A stretch of DNA of 64,000 nucleotides from an uncultured Christensenellaceae bacterium (GTDB lineage: Bacteria; Bacillota; Clostridia; Christensenellales; Borkfalkiaceae): contig CAJUSA010000008.1 of assembly GCA_910589015.1 (NCBI GenBank), positions 1 through 64,000 on the forward strand. Reading direction: 5' to 3'. The notes below the pieces were generated by a model that saw only the letters and a list, made by a program, of their open reading frames with translations, was not told where the DNA came from and did not search any database. Below are positions 32,859-41,017 of this stretch, one piece after another. Within the stretch, counting starts at the first letter, position 1; each line of letters begins with the position of its first letter. The position numbers and the translations under genes were made by a program.

Positions 32859-34232
32859 ATGAAACACACGGATATTTACGAAGTTTTGCGCGATAAAACG
32901 TTGCTCGGAAAAAGCGTTACGGTGTGCGGCTGGGTGCGCACGTTCCGCGATTCGGCGCAGGTTGCCTTTTTAGAACTTGCCGACGGAACGAGCTTTGCGC
33001 GCTTGCAGGTCGTCATCGACAAGAACGCGCTTTCGCCCGACGCCGAGTGCCTCAAAAACGGCGCGGCGGTATGCGTGCGGGGCGAGGTCGTCAAGGCGTT
33101 CAAGGGCGAAGGGCATGAGCTCAACGCCGCGGAAGTATCGCTTTTGGGCAAATGTCCGCCCGAGTATCCCATTCAGAAAAAGCGCACGACGCTCGAATTT
33201 CTGCGCACGGTTCCCCATTTACGCCTGCGCACGAATACCTTTACGGCGGCGTTCCGCGTGCGTTCGGTTGCGGCGCAGGCAATCCACCGTTATTTTCACG
33301 AGAGAAGATATTATTATATCAACACGCCGCTCATCACGGCGAGCGACTGCGAGGGCGCGGGCGAGATGTTCCGCGTGACCACGCAGCCCTTTAACGCCAA
33401 ATATCCTTCCGAAGCCGAATATTACAAGAACGATTTCTTCGGGAAGAAAGCGGGACTTTCGGTTTCGGGTCAGCTCGAGGGCGAAGTTGCCGCCACGGCG
33501 TTTTCGAAGATCTACACGTTCGGCCCGTCCTTCCGCGCCGAAAATTCCAACACGACCAAGCATCTTGCCGAATTCTGGCATATCGAGCCGGAAGTCGCGT
33601 TTGCCGATCTTGCCGACGTCATGGAACTCGCGGAAGAGATGATCAAGTATATTATTTCCGCCGTATTAACGGAATGCGCCGACGAGATCGACTTTTTCGA
33701 TAAATTCATGGAAAAAGGACTTAAAGAGAAATTGTTGCACGTCGTGAACAGCGACTTTGCCGTATGCGATTACACGCAGGCGGTGGAACTGTTGCAACAA
33801 TCGGGCGCGCAATTCCAGTATCCCGTATCGTGGGGGTGCGATCTGCAAACCGAGCACGAGCGTTACCTCACCGAAACGGTCTTCAAAAAGCCCGTGTTCG
33901 TCACGAATTATCCCAAAGAGATCAAGTCGTTCTATATGAAACAGAATCCCGACGGTAAGACGGTTGCGGCGACCGATCTGCTCGTGCCGGGCATCGGCGA
34001 AATTATCGGCGGCAGCCAGCGCGAGGAAGACTACGAAAAACTGCTTTCCGCCATGAACGCGCGGGGTATGGACAAGAGCGCATACGAACAGTACCTCGAT
34101 CTTCGTATCTTCGGCAGCGTGCCGCACGGCGGGTTCGGGCTCGGGTTCGAACGGCTCGTCATGTATATGACGGGGATCGAAAATATCCGCGACGTCACGC
34201 TCTTCCCGCGCAGCGTCGGGAATATTATGTAA
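32859..34232 (+). CDS. asnS: Asparaginyl-tRNA synthetase
   Basis: 457 aa. An N-terminal OB-fold (VTVCGWVRTFRDS) is followed by the class-IIb catalytic domain: HLRLRTNTFTAAFRVRS, FRAENSNTTKHLAEFWHIEPE (motif 2) and HGGFGLGFERLVMY (motif 3). SGQLEGEVAAT near residue 207 is typical of AsnRS over AspRS. It charges tRNA-Asn directly. SD AGAGGAAGGAA. A strong terminator follows. Confidence 0.94.
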   Translation: MKHTDIYEVLRDKTLLGKSVTVCGWVRTFRDSAQVAFLELADGTSFARLQVVIDKNALSPDAECLKNGAAVCVRGEVVKAFKGEGHELNAAEVSLLGKCPPEYPIQKKRTTLEFLRTVPHLRLRTNTFTAAFRVRSVAAQAIHRYFHERRYYYINTPLITASDCEGAGEMFRVTTQPFNAKYPSEAEYYKNDFFGKKAGLSVSGQLEGEVAATAFSKIYTFGPSFRAENSNTTKHLAEFWHIEPEVAFADLADVMELAEEMIKYIISAVLTECADEIDFFDKFMEKGLKEKLLHVVNSDFAVCDYTQAVELLQQSGAQFQYPVSWGCDLQTEHERYLTETVFKKPVFVTNYPKEIKSFYMKQNPDGKTVAATDLLVPGIGEIIGGSQREEDYEKLLSAMNARGMDKSAYEQYLDLRIFGSVPHGGFGLGFERLVMYMTGIENIRDVTLFPRSVGNIM

Positions 34233-34247
34233 GTTTGCAATAAATCG

Positions 34248-34284
34248 AACCGACGGAAACGCTTTTGTTTCCGTCGGTTTTTTT
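34248..34284 (+). terminator. Terminator after asnS
   Basis: A perfect 13-bp stem (34248-34260 / 34267-34279) followed by Ts. Confidence 0.92.
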
Positions 34285-34422
34285 ATGCGGAAAGTTGCTT
34301 TTTTCATGCAAATATGCTAATATGTTCGTATGCGCAGAGAAGAATATCTGCACGAATATTGCGGCGGAAAGCATCCGTCTATGCGGAAGAATATTTTGAA
34401 AAATTTGAAATAGGATAAAGAT

Positions 34423-35220
34423 ATGAAACTCATTCTTTGTTGCGATTACGGACTGGACGACGCGGCGGCAACGGTCGACGCGCTCGCGCATGCCGCGGAC
34501 GACGGTTATGAAAGCGTCGCGCTCGTTGCGGTCGGCGGAAACGTGCCGCGCACCGTCGCACTGCGCAACGCCATGAAGTTGGCGGCGTTTCTGAAACCGA
34601 AGGTGCCCGTCGAGATCGTCGATACGACGGCGGTCGCCCAGCCTGAGGAATTTTTAACGACCATTCACGGAAACGACGGCATGGGCGATCTGTTTCCTAC
34701 GCCCGAACGCACCGTTCAGACTGTGCCGTTCGCAGAGTTCCTGCGCGAGCTTACGGGGGAATACGATTTGCTCAGTCTGGGGCCGATGACGCTCGTGCCC
34801 CGTATTTTAGAACGCGGCGTGTGTCGTACCTTCGTGTTTATGGGCGGCAATATTGCCGAAGAGCCGAACTTTCACGGTTATGAATTCAATCACGCGCTCG
34901 ACCGCGAAGCCTTTTCCGCCGTCGTGAAACAATATCCGCATACGGCTGTTACCATGGACACATGCCGACATGCGCTCTTGAACATACAGGACGTTCCGCC
35001 CGAAGGCGACAGCCTGTTACACAAGATCGTGCGCCGCTCGCGCGAAATGACGTTCATATCGGGCGAAAAGGGGTGTTATATCTGGGACGATATCGCCGTG
35101 AAATATCTGCGTCATCCCGAATGGTTTGAGCGGTATACGGCAACCGACCGCGACGGAAACGTTTTGACGGTGGCGCGTTACGTTGCGGGCAAAGCGTATG
35201 CTCAAATAATCGAAAAATAA
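34423..35220 (+). CDS. Nucleoside hydrolase-like protein (IunH family)
   Basis: 265 aa. The N-terminus LILCCDYGLDDAAA is a variant of the family DxDxxxDD calcium motif in which the first Asp is replaced by Cys (CDYGLDD). HGNDGMGD near 83, LLSLGPMTLV near 118, FMGGNI near 140, EFNHALDREA near 158 and WDDIAVKY near 228 are the remaining family blocks. It would cleave the N-glycosidic bond of ribonucleosides for salvage; the altered metal motif leaves activity uncertain. SD AGGATAAAG. Own terminator. Confidence 0.82.
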   Translation: MKLILCCDYGLDDAAATVDALAHAADDGYESVALVAVGGNVPRTVALRNAMKLAAFLKPKVPVEIVDTTAVAQPEEFLTTIHGNDGMGDLFPTPERTVQTVPFAEFLRELTGEYDLLSLGPMTLVPRILERGVCRTFVFMGGNIAEEPNFHGYEFNHALDREAFSAVVKQYPHTAVTMDTCRHALLNIQDVPPEGDSLLHKIVRRSREMTFISGEKGCYIWDDIAVKYLRHPEWFERYTATDRDGNVLTVARYVAGKAYAQIIEK

Positions 35221-35252
35221 AAACGCGGGCGGAATTCCGTCCGCGTTTTATC
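35221..35252 (+). terminator. Terminator after the nucleoside hydrolase
   Basis: A 12-bp stem (AAACGCGGGCGG / CCGTCCGCGTTT, one mismatch-free G-T) with AATT loop and T run. Confidence 0.8.
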
Positions 35253-35296
35253 ATAAAATTTGTACGGCGTGCCATATTAACAAAGAGGTTTACGGT

Positions 35297-35986
35297 ATGC
35301 CTGAAAAAGTCGGCTTGAAAAAAGATAAGAACGGGTTTTTGCGTCATTCCAACGGCGTTATGTGGTGGCAGTCGGGTGCCGTTCAGGCGGCAAGCAAATA
35401 TTTTCTGCTGTGCGCCTTCGTGTCGTTTTTCGGGTGGTTGTTCGAAACGGTGAGTTTTGCGATTCTCTGGATCAAAGACGACAGAGGGTTTCTCACCTTG
35501 CCGTTCTGCTTTTTATACGGTTCGTCGGTGTTGGCGGTCTATTTTCTGCTCGGTACGCCGCTCGGCGGAAAAGGGGGCAAAGTATTTGCCTGCCGTTCGG
35601 GCAAGAAGTCGCGCATAAAAATCTTTTTTACGGCGCTTCTACGGTTGGTTTTTTATTTCGTCGCAGTCGCCGCACTTGCAACGTTGTTCGAGCTCGTCAC
35701 GGGCATAGTGTTTGTGCGCTGGCTTGATATTCCGTTATGGTCTTACGGCAATTTCGATCACACTTATTTAGACATCGTTTGTCTGGATTTCTCGTTGCTG
35801 TGGGGCGCGTTGATCACGATCGGAATGGGTACGCTTTGGCCGTTTTTCGTATGGCTCGAAAAAAAGATCCCCCCGAAAGCCCGCGTTGTCAGTGCGATCG
35901 CGCTTGCCGTACTTTTGAGTTGCGATTTTATCTTCAACTGCGTTTATTTTGCGCGCACGGGATTTCATTTTCAGTTGTTTTATTAA
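35297..35986 (+). CDS. CmpB-like putative ABC-type membrane protein
   Basis: 229 aa with five or six membrane segments. FFGWLFETVSF near 45, RGFLTLPFCFLYG near 64, LFELVTGIVFVRW near 138 and the LDIPLWSYGNF block are the markers of the CmpB-type (putative ABC-transporter type IV) membrane family common in Clostridia. The function is unknown; no ATPase gene is next to it. SD AGAGGTT. Confidence 0.8.
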   Translation: MPEKVGLKKDKNGFLRHSNGVMWWQSGAVQAASKYFLLCAFVSFFGWLFETVSFAILWIKDDRGFLTLPFCFLYGSSVLAVYFLLGTPLGGKGGKVFACRSGKKSRIKIFFTALLRLVFYFVAVAALATLFELVTGIVFVRWLDIPLWSYGNFDHTYLDIVCLDFSLLWGALITIGMGTLWPFFVWLEKKIPPKARVVSAIALAVLLSCDFIFNCVYFARTGFHFQLFY

Positions 35987-36096
35987 ATTGTGAGTTTTTA
36001 TTTATTAATCGAATTCATAAAAGATTTTATCTTTCAATAAAATTGGAAATTTGCATTGAAGTTTTGCTAAAAGCCCAATTCGTGTACGATTATCGT

Positions 36097-36357
36097 TTAA
36101 TTCAAAAATGATTGAATTAAAAAATTTTTAGTTAGATTGTTTATAATCGTTTCTAAGTCACATTTCAAAATGGCATTTTCATTAAAATAAAAATCATACT
36201 CGGAACTCATTTTTAACTTAGTATTTATTAGCTTTTTGTTTTTTATAACTCTATTTATGTACGGTAAAATGCTGTCACCGACACGAAGTTTTTTTTTGTA
36301 AAATTGCGTTATATACTTCCTTATGAAGATTGCTTGAGTACTTGTTTTAATAGACAT
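36097..36357 (-). CDS. Small AT-rich orphan gene (86 aa)
   Basis: 86 aa, rich in Ile, Lys and Asn, with no recognisable domain; basic first half, acidic segment SSEYDFYFNEN in the second. A consensus-like promoter and SD AAAGGTG seven bases before the ATG support it as a real gene. It is transcribed divergently from an XRE regulator 84 bases away, a layout seen in toxin-antitoxin and phage-control modules. Base composition is clearly lower in GC than flanking chromosome, which suggests transfer. Confidence 0.6.
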   Translation of the reverse strand: MSIKTSTQAIFIRKYITQFYKKKLRVGDSILPYINRVIKNKKLINTKLKMSSEYDFYFNENAILKCDLETIINNLTKNFLIQSFLN

Positions 36358-36370
36358 AATTCACCTTTTA

Positions 36371-36414
36371 ATTGACTATAATTCCATTATATTGCTTATC
36401 AGTCAATTAGTCAA
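36371..36414 (-). promoter_or_regulatory. Divergent promoter and repeat operator of the AT-rich pair
   Basis: On the minus strand TTGACT (36414-36409), 17-bp spacer, TATAAT (36391-36386). The motif TTGACT occurs at 36414-36409 and again at 36406-36401, and once in the opposite orientation at 36372-36377. These are candidate binding sites for the neighbouring XRE protein. Confidence 0.65.
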
Positions 36415-36441
36415 GGATTTTAGTTGATATAAACTAATTAT

Positions 36442-36645
36442 ATGGAATTCAGAGATTTCGGTATTAATTTAGCTAAAATTAGGATGAATGCAAATTTATC
36501 TGCTTATGAATTAAGTTTGCGGATTGAGAAAGATGCGAGCTATATTCACAAAGTGGAAAGCGGTAAGCTCAATATCAGTCTGAAAATGATTTTGAAAATC
36601 TGCGAAGTGTTGAAAATTGAACCGATTGAGCTGTTTCGGCACTGA
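36442..36645 (+). CDS. XRE-family regulator (67 aa)
   Basis: 67 aa, nearly all HTH: LAKIRMNANLSAYELSLRIEKDASYI, then HKVESGKLNISLKMILKICEVLKIEPIELF. Size and layout resemble controller proteins of restriction-modification or small phage repressors. It has low GC and no strong SD. It probably regulates itself and the divergent orphan through the TTGACT sites between them. A terminator follows 7 bases after the stop. Confidence 0.85.
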   Translation: MEFRDFGINLAKIRMNANLSAYELSLRIEKDASYIHKVESGKLNISLKMILKICEVLKIEPIELFRH

Positions 36646-36651
36646 AACGAA

Positions 36652-36680
36652 AAAGAACAACGCTTCATGCGTTGTTCTTT
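36652..36680 (+). terminator. Terminator after the XRE gene
   Basis: A 12-bp perfect stem (36652-36663 / 36669-36680), loop TTCAT, T run. Confidence 0.9.
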
Positions 36681-36688
36681 TTTTAATC

Positions 36689-36735
36689 TGGTTGAGGTGA
36701 CGGGACTTGAACCCACGACCTCTTGGTCCCTAACC
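36689..36735. repeat. Distal attachment site: 47-bp copy of the tRNA-Pro 3' part
   Basis: Identical over 47 bases to 43573-43619, which covers CCA, acceptor 3' strand, T arm, variable region and half of the anticodon arm of the tRNA gene. Identity ends abruptly at 36735. This is the duplicated end produced by site-specific integration. Confidence 0.9.
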
Positions 36736-36824
36736 GTTAACCGCTTGCCGAAAACTCTCAAAAACAAGCAAAAACGGGGCATTTTTGCCCAAAAAACAGC
36801 GTTTCGGACGGGTTTTTCATTTCG

Positions 36825-36853
36825 CTACCCAAATCACTACCCGCAAAAACTGC
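36825..36853. repeat. Left subterminal direct repeat (candidate integrase arm site)
   Basis: CTACCCAAATCACTACCC followed by GCAAAAACTGC. Nearly identical to 43447-43474 (CTACCCAAATAACTACCC, AAAAAACTGC). CTACCC is repeated within each copy. Confidence 0.65.
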
Positions 36854-36856
36854 TTG

Positions 36857-37231
36857 TTAAATGCGATCCTTGATCCATTGTAAAAGGTCTTCGTATTTGA
36901 TCTTGCCTTGCGCTAAACCGAGCCCGATTTCGACGAGTTCGTCGTCGTTCGTTTCGAGCTTGATTCCGTTTACTTCCAAAAAGGTAAGCATAACGTATAA
37001 TCCGATACGTTTATTTCCGTCAACGAAAGCATGGTTCGATACAAGCCCAACGCCGAGCCGTGCGGCTTTTTCTTCCTTGGTGGGGAAGAGCTCTTTGCCG
37101 TCGAATGTAGCAAAGCATGCTTCGAGCGCGGAATCGAGTAAGCCGAAATCGCGGACGCCGTCCTCGCCGCCAGTTTGTTCGATCAAAAGTTGATGCAGGA
37201 GTAAGACTTTATCTTGGTCGAACTTAATCAT
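36857..37231 (-). CDS. doc: Doc-type Fic toxin (death-on-curing)
   Basis: 124 aa. VRDFGLLDSALEACF precedes the Fic core HAFVDGNKRIGLYVML (catalytic His near residue 66, phosphate loop Gly-Asn-Lys-Arg). Doc phosphorylates EF-Tu and stops translation unless bound by Phd. The ATG overlaps the phd stop (ATGA), as in P1 phd-doc. It is the leftmost gene of the integrative element and probably stabilises it. Confidence 0.93.
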   Translation of the reverse strand: MIKFDQDKVLLLHQLLIEQTGGEDGVRDFGLLDSALEACFATFDGKELFPTKEEKAARLGVGLVSNHAFVDGNKRIGLYVMLTFLEVNGIKLETNDDELVEIGLGLAQGKIKYEDLLQWIKDRI

Positions 37232-37470
37232 TTCGCCAACTCCTCAAACGCCTTGCGGTATTTGTCGAGGATACGGCGCGCGATAATATCGGTCTTTTCG
37301 TCATCGGAAAGATCGATGAGAGGATTTTCGGCGAGATTTACGATCATGTAACGCGGTTTGTTATTCTTAAAAATAACGACGCTACCTTGTTTGTCGGCAA
37401 TTCTTGCCGCGCGGGAAAAGTTCTGATTTGCTTCCGTGATGGAAAGCATTTGATTTGTATCAATTACCAT
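37228..37470 (-). CDS. phd: Phd-type antitoxin
   Basis: 80 aa from ATG 37470 (SD GAGGTGG). The N-terminal YefM/Phd DNA-binding fold (SITEANQNFSRAARIADKQG, VVIFKNNKPRYMIVNL) is followed by a charged disordered tail that would wrap Doc. It also represses its own promoter through the N-terminal domain. A GTG three codons upstream is possible but overlaps the SD. Confidence 0.92.
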   Translation of the reverse strand: MVIDTNQMLSITEANQNFSRAARIADKQGSVVIFKNNKPRYMIVNLAENPLIDLSDDEKTDIIARRILDKYRKAFEELAK

Positions 37471-37488
37471 AATGACCACCTCAATATT

Positions 37489-37517
37489 ATTATAACCAAA
37501 AAATAGCTAAAAATCAA
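37489..37517 (-). promoter_or_regulatory. phd-doc promoter
   Basis: -35 TTGATT (37517-37512), 17-bp spacer, -10 TATAAT (37494-37489). Confidence 0.75.
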
Positions 37518-37539
37518 CCTATTTTTATAAAATTGTGGG

Positions 37540-38960
37540 GCGAACTTGTCGCCGGATCTGCGCGGGCCGCCGCCATGCCGCCCAGCGCGCCGCAAATCCC
37601 TATTTTTAGGGACGGTCGAAAAAGGGCGCGCAGAGCGGCGCGCCCTTTTTCGACAAGTTTAAGCGGTGGGCAATTTTGAACACCTTTTTCGGGCGCGCCG
37701 CATTCTGCGGCGCTTTTTCGGGGTTCTGTCCGTACTCCGAAACCGAATGACCGCCCTCACAAATGCGCCCAAATTTTCAACACCCACCCGCGCAACGGTT
37801 TGCGCGGGTGGGGCGGTGCCCTTGTTGAAAATTTACGGGGCGCGAGCGGTTTTCATTCGGTTTCTTCTCGGGTACGGATATGAGCTCTCGCTCGCGCGGT
37901 CGCGGCTGCCCCTGTTTTCAGGGGCGTTACTGCCGCCGCAGTTTGTCGCATGTGTGTGCCCCGCCTTAAACGGCGGGGCGGGGATTCTATCGTTATCCGC
38001 CTTGTCGCATTGCTGTGCGCCGTCGCAGGCACTCGCGCGCTAACGCTTGCGTCCTCGCTCGTTCGCCCGTGGGAAGTAGTCCCGCGGGCTCGCTCGGAGG
38101 CTCTCGCACCCCGTGGGCAAGGGTGAGCATGCGGGCATGAGGTCGAGAGCCTACACACCGCTTTTTCTGCGTGCGTTCTCTCGGGGTTTCGTCCGTTTCA
38201 GGGCGCGCGAAAAGTCCCCCCGCGTTTTCCCAAAAGGGAAAGGGCGCGATTTCTCGCGCCCCTTGTGTTGCCTTTTTCTTCTCCTGTTCACGTCCTCGGA
38301 GAGCAACACAAGCCGCCCGTGACACCCTGCCAGACCGTTACGCCGTCCCCGTCGCGTTGTGTTATCCGTGTTTCCTCGTTTTAACCTCTTTACGTGCCGC
38401 GGCGCAACGTTTCCCGCCCGCTTGTGGTCGCCGCCGTTTTGGGTGCGCTCGTTGAGTGGCAGGCTCACGCGTTTTTGATAAGGCGGAACGCGCAAAGGCG
38501 CGGACGGAAACCGCCTGTTAAGTTGTTTCAGTCGGTTTTTACTCCTTTGCTATGCTGTTTTTCACGCTTGTTCTTTGCGTTTTATGGCTGTTTTCCCGCA
38601 ATTTGCTACGATGATCGAGTTGAAATGCACGGGAAATTATTGTAAAATACTTAACAAAATATGTTGTGATGAAAAGGGTAAAAAAAATAAAGGCTAAAAT
38701 ATGAAACTCGAAAAAAAATGTTTCCTGCACCTTGTTTTTACCTTGCTTTCCACGCCTTGCGCGGGGCGGAATACCGCCCCGCGTTCGGTCGGTGGAGGAA
38801 TCCGCCGTTCTGATCGGCGGTGGGGTGGGACTTAACGGCGCCCACGATGCCGAGCGGTGGCGCGCCCGCGCTTTACGATACGCCGAACGGACTTACCCCA
38901 CGCGCCTTGCCGCCTCGTGCGGGGGTCTTTCCCCTTGCGGGAACTGGGGCGGGTCTTACG
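37540..38960. other. GC-rich, hairpin-dense stretch without recognisable genes
   Basis: About 1.4 kb inside the element. Perfect inverted repeats include 37615-37631/37638-37654 (17 bp), 37771-37782/37823-37834 (12 bp) enclosing 37783-37795/37800-37812 (13 bp), 37695-37701/37707-37713, 37909-37914/37919-37924, 37959-37965/37972-37978, 38098-38106/38144-38152, 38242-38249/38254-38261, 38262-38271/38303-38312 and 38761-38769/38774-38782. Open frames in it are low-complexity and lack SD sites. An AT-rich patch lies at 38630-38720. It could be a structured RNA, an origin or a transfer origin. Confidence 0.6.
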
Positions 38961-38966
38961 CGCCCG

Positions 38967-39878
38967 CTATACGTCTTCGACATTTCCGAATATTTCTGAT
39001 ACTTCATCGGATAGAATTGCATTTTTGAAAATATTGTGCGCTTCAAACCCGTCCGCAATCTTTTCAAACTCTTGCGCCGCCACAGTAAAAAATGCTCGTA
39101 TATACTGCATTTTTTCGCTTTCCGACTCGCCATAATCATTAAAAGCAAAATCAAGCATACGTTCGGAAAGAAAGCAATCAATCGTCGATCTTAATTCATT
39201 TATTTGCTTTTTAAGTTCCGCCGATATGTACTGCTGTATATACGGCTTAAACTCTGCAAGACTTACGATATCTTCGATATACCGAAGTACTCTATTTCGG
39301 CTATACGCTTTTCCTCTGTTAAATCCGTTTTGCCTTATTTTGCGTTCGTTACGCAACCTTTCCGCCTCGTCTATCTTGTCTGCAATACCTCGCCGTTGTA
39401 TGGCTTGCCGTACTTCTTGCAGAGCCTGCCCGTCGCGCGAAATATCAGCGGCACTTCGCAAAAAACACCGTACAAAGACGCCAGCGCGATCCCAATCGCT
39501 ATCCTCCACAAGCTCTTCTATTTGTGTTTTTACCTTTTGCAGTTTTTCCCGTATGCTTACAGTAATAAAGGGGTTTATAAAATTCGCCCGGCAAATTTCT
39601 CGCAGTTCACCGCCGTTCTTTAATGATTCCTTTACGGCAAAATATTCGATTGGATTAAGTGCAGACTTTAAGATCGAAAAATATCTCTTCAAAAAATCTA
39701 TTCTTTCTGCTTTGTTCTCGTCCTCTATAAGCTCGCCCGACGGATTCGCTAAACGCGACGGCAGAAACTCAAAGAAAGATTTTCCGTCCTCGCCGTCTCC
39801 GCTTCTGTTATGTATAGTTATCGGTTTGTCGCCCGAACGGTTCTTTTTGAAATTTTGTATTTCACTATGAATTGACAT
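38967..39878 (-). CDS. Helical protein with a sigma region 4-like segment
   Basis: 303 aa from ATG 39878 (SD AGGGGGCG). Predicted almost wholly helical. Residues 60-125 (LNPIEYFAVKESLKNG, then LREICRANFINPFITVSIREKLQKV) resemble sigma region 4: an LSxxE-like helix, then HTH and recognition helix. The rest (QYISAELKKQINELRS, FAFNDYGESESEKMQ) has no family I recognise. It overlaps the upstream region 2-like gene by 14 bases, so the two are translated together. The sigma likeness is my reading and unproven. Confidence 0.6.
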   Translation of the reverse strand: MSIHSEIQNFKKNRSGDKPITIHNRSGDGEDGKSFFEFLPSRLANPSGELIEDENKAERIDFLKRYFSILKSALNPIEYFAVKESLKNGGELREICRANFINPFITVSIREKLQKVKTQIEELVEDSDWDRAGVFVRCFLRSAADISRDGQALQEVRQAIQRRGIADKIDEAERLRNERKIRQNGFNRGKAYSRNRVLRYIEDIVSLAEFKPYIQQYISAELKKQINELRSTIDCFLSERMLDFAFNDYGESESEKMQYIRAFFTVAAQEFEKIADGFEAHNIFKNAILSDEVSEIFGNVEDV

Positions 39879-40383
39879 TTTGCGCCCCCTGCGTATTTCT
39901 TGGTCTGTATCTGTATCGCCCGTCCTCGTCCCCGAATCCACCAACGGGCGCATAGGTGAACGAATGGCAAAGCAATCTTGAAATAATACGCGGATTCATT
40001 TCAAAATACAGAAAGCCGCGCCGCATATCCAAATACGCTTGGTTATAGCAATCTTCGTCCGACAAAAAAGGCTCGTAATTATATCCTGTTAAGTAATTGT
40101 GTCTTCTTCTAAATGAACGAATAAGCCGCAGTAAACGTCTTTCGTTCTGCTCGAAAAACTTGTCTACCGCTTCACGGTCGCCCAACGTGATTAAAGCGCA
40201 TTGCTTGGGACTTAATATCCAGCCGTCCAGATTCTGCGGCTCGTTCTGTATTTCGTCTTCTGCGGCAGCGTTCAAAGATTCGAGTTCTTTTTGTCGTTTC
40301 TGCACTTCGAGTTCCTGCACAGCGGCGGCAAGATTGAATATAAATCCGTAATCTATTTCTTGCGTTTCTCTTTCCTGGTTCAT
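39865..40383 (-). CDS. Small protein with a sigma region 2-like segment
   Basis: 172 aa. An acidic coiled start (residues 20-50) is followed by residues 60-140. GDREAVDKFFEQNERRLLRL, LSDEDCYNQAYLDMRRG and the aromatic FLYFEMN follow the spacing of sigma region 2 (GDxxAxxxLxxxY, DxEDxxQxxxLxL). The tail is Arg/Gly-rich. There is no region 4 in this protein, but the overlapping downstream gene has one. SD GAGGGGGAAA. Its start overlaps the stop of the gene upstream. Function inferred only from pattern. Confidence 0.6.
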   Translation of the reverse strand: MNQERETQEIDYGFIFNLAAAVQELEVQKRQKELESLNAAAEDEIQNEPQNLDGWILSPKQCALITLGDREAVDKFFEQNERRLLRLIRSFRRRHNYLTGYNYEPFLSDEDCYNQAYLDMRRGFLYFEMNPRIISRLLCHSFTYAPVGGFGDEDGRYRYRPRNTQGAQNVNS

Positions 40384-40712
40384 GCTGTTTCCCCCTCAAA
40401 AAACGCCGCCACCGCGCGCCGCAATCCGTCCAACGTGTCCGCCTTGAAATACTTGATACGCCTTTCATCGTATACGGCTGCTTGATAACAGTTGCGGCTC
40501 GATCGCGTAATGATCGCGCATTCCACGACCGTTTGCGGCGGGATCGTAATCAGATAGTTTGCCGTGCCTTTTCCGCCGTATTTCAGCTGCATTTCCTCGA
40601 TCGCAGGCGCGTTCCCGTTCCGCCGCGCCCCGAACCGAACGAACACCGCGCCCGCCTCGCCTTTGTCTATGCGGGTAAAACCATTCAGATAAAATCCGTC
40701 TTTGATTATCAT
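40380..40712 (-). CDS. Element protein of unknown function (110 aa)
   Basis: 110 aa from ATG 40712 (SD AAAGGAGTATAACGGC). A mixed alpha/beta sequence with FYLNGFTRIDKGEAGAVFVRFGARR and a C-terminal helix (DGLRRAVAAFFEGE). No family recognised. The stop overlaps the next gene by four bases, so it belongs to the same operon as the sigma-like pair. Confidence 0.6.
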   Translation of the reverse strand: MIIKDGFYLNGFTRIDKGEAGAVFVRFGARRNGNAPAIEEMQLKYGGKGTANYLITIPPQTVVECAIITRSSRNCYQAAVYDERRIKYFKADTLDGLRRAVAAFFEGETA

Positions 40713-40744
40713 GCCGTTATACTCCTTTCGCCCTGCGGGGCGGT

Positions 40745-40984
40745 TTACGCAAGATAGGGGCGGTCATTGATCCTCGTTGAGAACGCGCACAACGTTTTTT
40801 GTTTTGCTGGGATCTTCGCCATACTTTTCAGATCGTTCAACAGCATTTGCGGCGGATCGCCGTTCTCGTCAAACAGTGTACGCAGCGGTTCGCCCTCGGG
40901 GCATTCCGTAACCGTCATGATACTGCCGCCCAAAAATTGCCCGCCGAGGCTATAAAAGCGCGCCTCGATCGTTAATGTTTTCAT
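40745..40984 (-). CDS. Element protein of unknown function (79 aa)
   Basis: 79 aa from ATG 40984, with AGGAAGG upstream. The N-terminal half looks like two beta strands (LTIEARFYSLGGQFLGGSIMTV); the C-terminal half is basic and helical. I do not recognise it. It lies 33 bases upstream of the 110-aa gene in the same minus-strand operon. Confidence 0.55.
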   Translation of the reverse strand: MKTLTIEARFYSLGGQFLGGSIMTVTECPEGEPLRTLFDENGDPPQMLLNDLKSMAKIPAKQKTLCAFSTRINDRPYLA

Positions 40985-41017
40985 GCCTTGCTACCTTCCT
41001 TTTTCTTTTTGATTTTT

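Noticed and set aside
36689..36735. A second tRNA-Pro gene
   Set aside because: Only the 3' 47 bases are present; the D arm, 5' acceptor strand and half of the anticodon arm are missing. It is the duplicated att site.
37853..38645. Several 60-114-codon frames in the hairpin-rich stretch
   Set aside because: They overlap on both strands, are Arg/Ser/Ala-rich, lack SD sites and follow the GC bias of the repeats.
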